Shown: in pieces, positions 5,313 through 6,160 of the stretch
Numbering within the stretch: position 1 is the stretch's first letter
Layout of the letters: every line of letters starts with the position of its first letter
Assembly (NCBI GenBank): GCA_016194835.1
Contig: JACQAU010000204.1
Coordinates: 1-6,160, forward strand
DNA: 6,160 nt
Direction: 5' to 3'
From: Deltaproteobacteria bacterium
GTDB taxonomy: Bacteria; Bdellovibrionota; UBA1018
Program-made: the position numbers and the translations under genes
Notes under the pieces: generated by a model
What the model saw: only the letters and a program-made list of their open reading frames with translations
Told to the model about the DNA's origin: nothing
Database searches by the model: none

Positions 5313-6160
5313 ATGAATACGTTACCTAAAATATTAATTTGTGATGATGATTCGCTCATTCACCTTACTATCAAGCACTTGTTAAGCAAGAAATTTGCAT
5401 GCTTCTCGGCGTACAATGCAGACGAGGCCATAAGTCTGCTCAAAAAAAACACCATGAATCTTTTGTTACTTGATATAGAGATTCGCTCACAAGAAGAAGG
5501 ACTCAAGTTTATTCCAAAATTTAAAATAATCGACCCAGAACTTCCTATTATTATGATTAGTGCACGAATGGATTTTAACAGTGTGCGGGAAGCTATGCGT
5601 TTGGGTGCTGAAGATTATGTCCCAAAAGAATTTGATGAAGAGGATTTTTTACATACAATCCATAGAGTACTTGATCGTAAAAAAATAAAACAAACAAAAG
5701 ACCAGCAGACTTTCGAGGTTACTTGTCATCAGAAACAAAATGTTCTTATAGGCAGTAGCCAAGCAATGCAACAAGTAAGAAAAATGATTGAAAAACTAAG
5801 GCAAAGTACCGCTCATGTTCTAATTAGTGGCGAAACAGGTACTGGAAAAGAAGTCGTAGCTCGACTTCTGAGAGGAATCAACGAAGATGGTTCTTTTTTA
5901 CCTTTTGTAGCAGTTGATTCAGCCACTATTCAAAGTTCTACTGCAGAGAGTCTGCTTTTTGGACATGAAAAAGGTGCTTTTACAGGAGCTGAAAAAACCA
6001 CAAAAGGGATTTTCGAAGAAGCAAATGGTGGTATTGTTTATTTTGATGAAATAGCAAATATGCCGCTAGAAATTCAGGCAAAACTGCTTAGAGTGCTTCA
6101 AGAAAAAGAAATTTCGCGCCTTGGGAGTGCTAAAATAGTGCCTCTTGAATTTCACGTGAT
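5313..6160 (+). CDS. NtrC-family sigma-54-dependent response regulator (receiver + AAA+; 3' end cut by window)
   Basis: The visible 282 residues form the first two domains of a bacterial enhancer-binding protein that activates RNA polymerase-sigma-54 when phosphorylated. The receiver (about 5-122) has acidic residues Asp11-13, phospho-acceptor Asp54 (LLLLDIE), Ser83 (IMISA) and Lys105 (VPKE), so it should be a working phospho-switch. The AAA+ domain begins near 145 with LIGSSQAM. It has Walker A GETGTGKE at 173-180, the sigma-54 contact loop GAFTGA at 221-226, Walker B GGIVYFDEI at 239-247, and QAKLLRVLQEKE at 255-266. Sensor residues and the C-terminal Fis-type helix-turn-helix lie beyond the edge. 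The start is the ATG at 5313: it puts the receiver's first strand (KILICDDD) at residue 6, although no clear ribosome-binding site precedes it. It follows the exported-protein gene by 64 bases on the same strand. No histidine kinase is in view, and its targets are unknown. The family is certain. Confidence 0.95.
   Translation, partial: MNTLPKILICDDDSLIHLTIKHLLSKKFACFSAYNADEAISLLKKNTMNLLLLDIEIRSQEEGLKFIPKFKIIDPELPIIMISARMDFNSVREAMRLGAEDYVPKEFDEEDFLHTIHRVLDRKKIKQTKDQQTFEVTCHQKQNVLIGSSQAMQQVRKMIEKLRQSTAHVLISGETGTGKEVVARLLRGINEDGSFLPFVAVDSATIQSSTAESLLFGHEKGAFTGAEKTTKGIFEEANGGIVYFDEIANMPLEIQAKLLRVLQEKEISRLGSAKIVPLEFHV

Noticed and set aside
1..6160. Mobile element, CRISPR array, tRNA/rRNA or phage-defence system
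   Set aside because: No transposase, terminal inverted repeats, regularly spaced repeat array, RNA gene signature or defence-type domain was found on either strand by eye.

Overview
The window is AT-rich, densely coding DNA, most likely from a Gram-negative bacterium. Two genes support this: an exported protein with an outer-membrane-barrel-like C-terminus that ends in Phe, and an NtrC-type sigma-54 activator. The base composition and gene style would suit an AT-rich delta-type lineage such as Bdellovibrionota, but that is a guess and nothing here fixes the taxon.

Positions 1-3781, minus strand, hold one leftward operon for lipid or polyketide-type chain assembly. In transcription order it has three parts. 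First is a short-chain dehydrogenase whose active site is spaced Tyr-x6-Lys, as in FabL-type enoyl-ACP reductases. Second is an intact stand-alone modular-type ketosynthase (KS1). Third is a second ketosynthase (KS2) joined to an acyltransferase (AT) domain that runs off the left edge. The SDR stop and the KS1 start overlap (ATGAATAA). KS1, KS2 and AT lie in the same order as the KS, chain-length-factor and AT domains of PUFA-synthase or heterocyst-glycolipid-type megasynthases.

KS2 is damaged or highly unusual. It has no normal start codon before its conserved N-terminal strand. It is interrupted by a stop at 735-737, where about 20 conserved residues are missing and the frame moves by +1. 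Further on it lacks about 46 residues, including the usual third catalytic His. The open KS2 frame extends back into the 3' end of KS1 and overlaps it across an A6 run, so KS1 and KS2-AT may have been, or may still be, one polypeptide.

Positions 3782-3898 are a divergent promoter region with a 10-bp direct repeat at a 21-bp period. To its right, 3899-5248 encodes an unrecognised exported, probably outer-membrane, protein. From 5313 to the right edge is the receiver plus most of the AAA+ domain of a sigma-54-dependent response regulator, cut off by the window. No tRNA, rRNA, CRISPR array or insertion sequence was seen, and no stretch longer than 300 bases lacks a gene.
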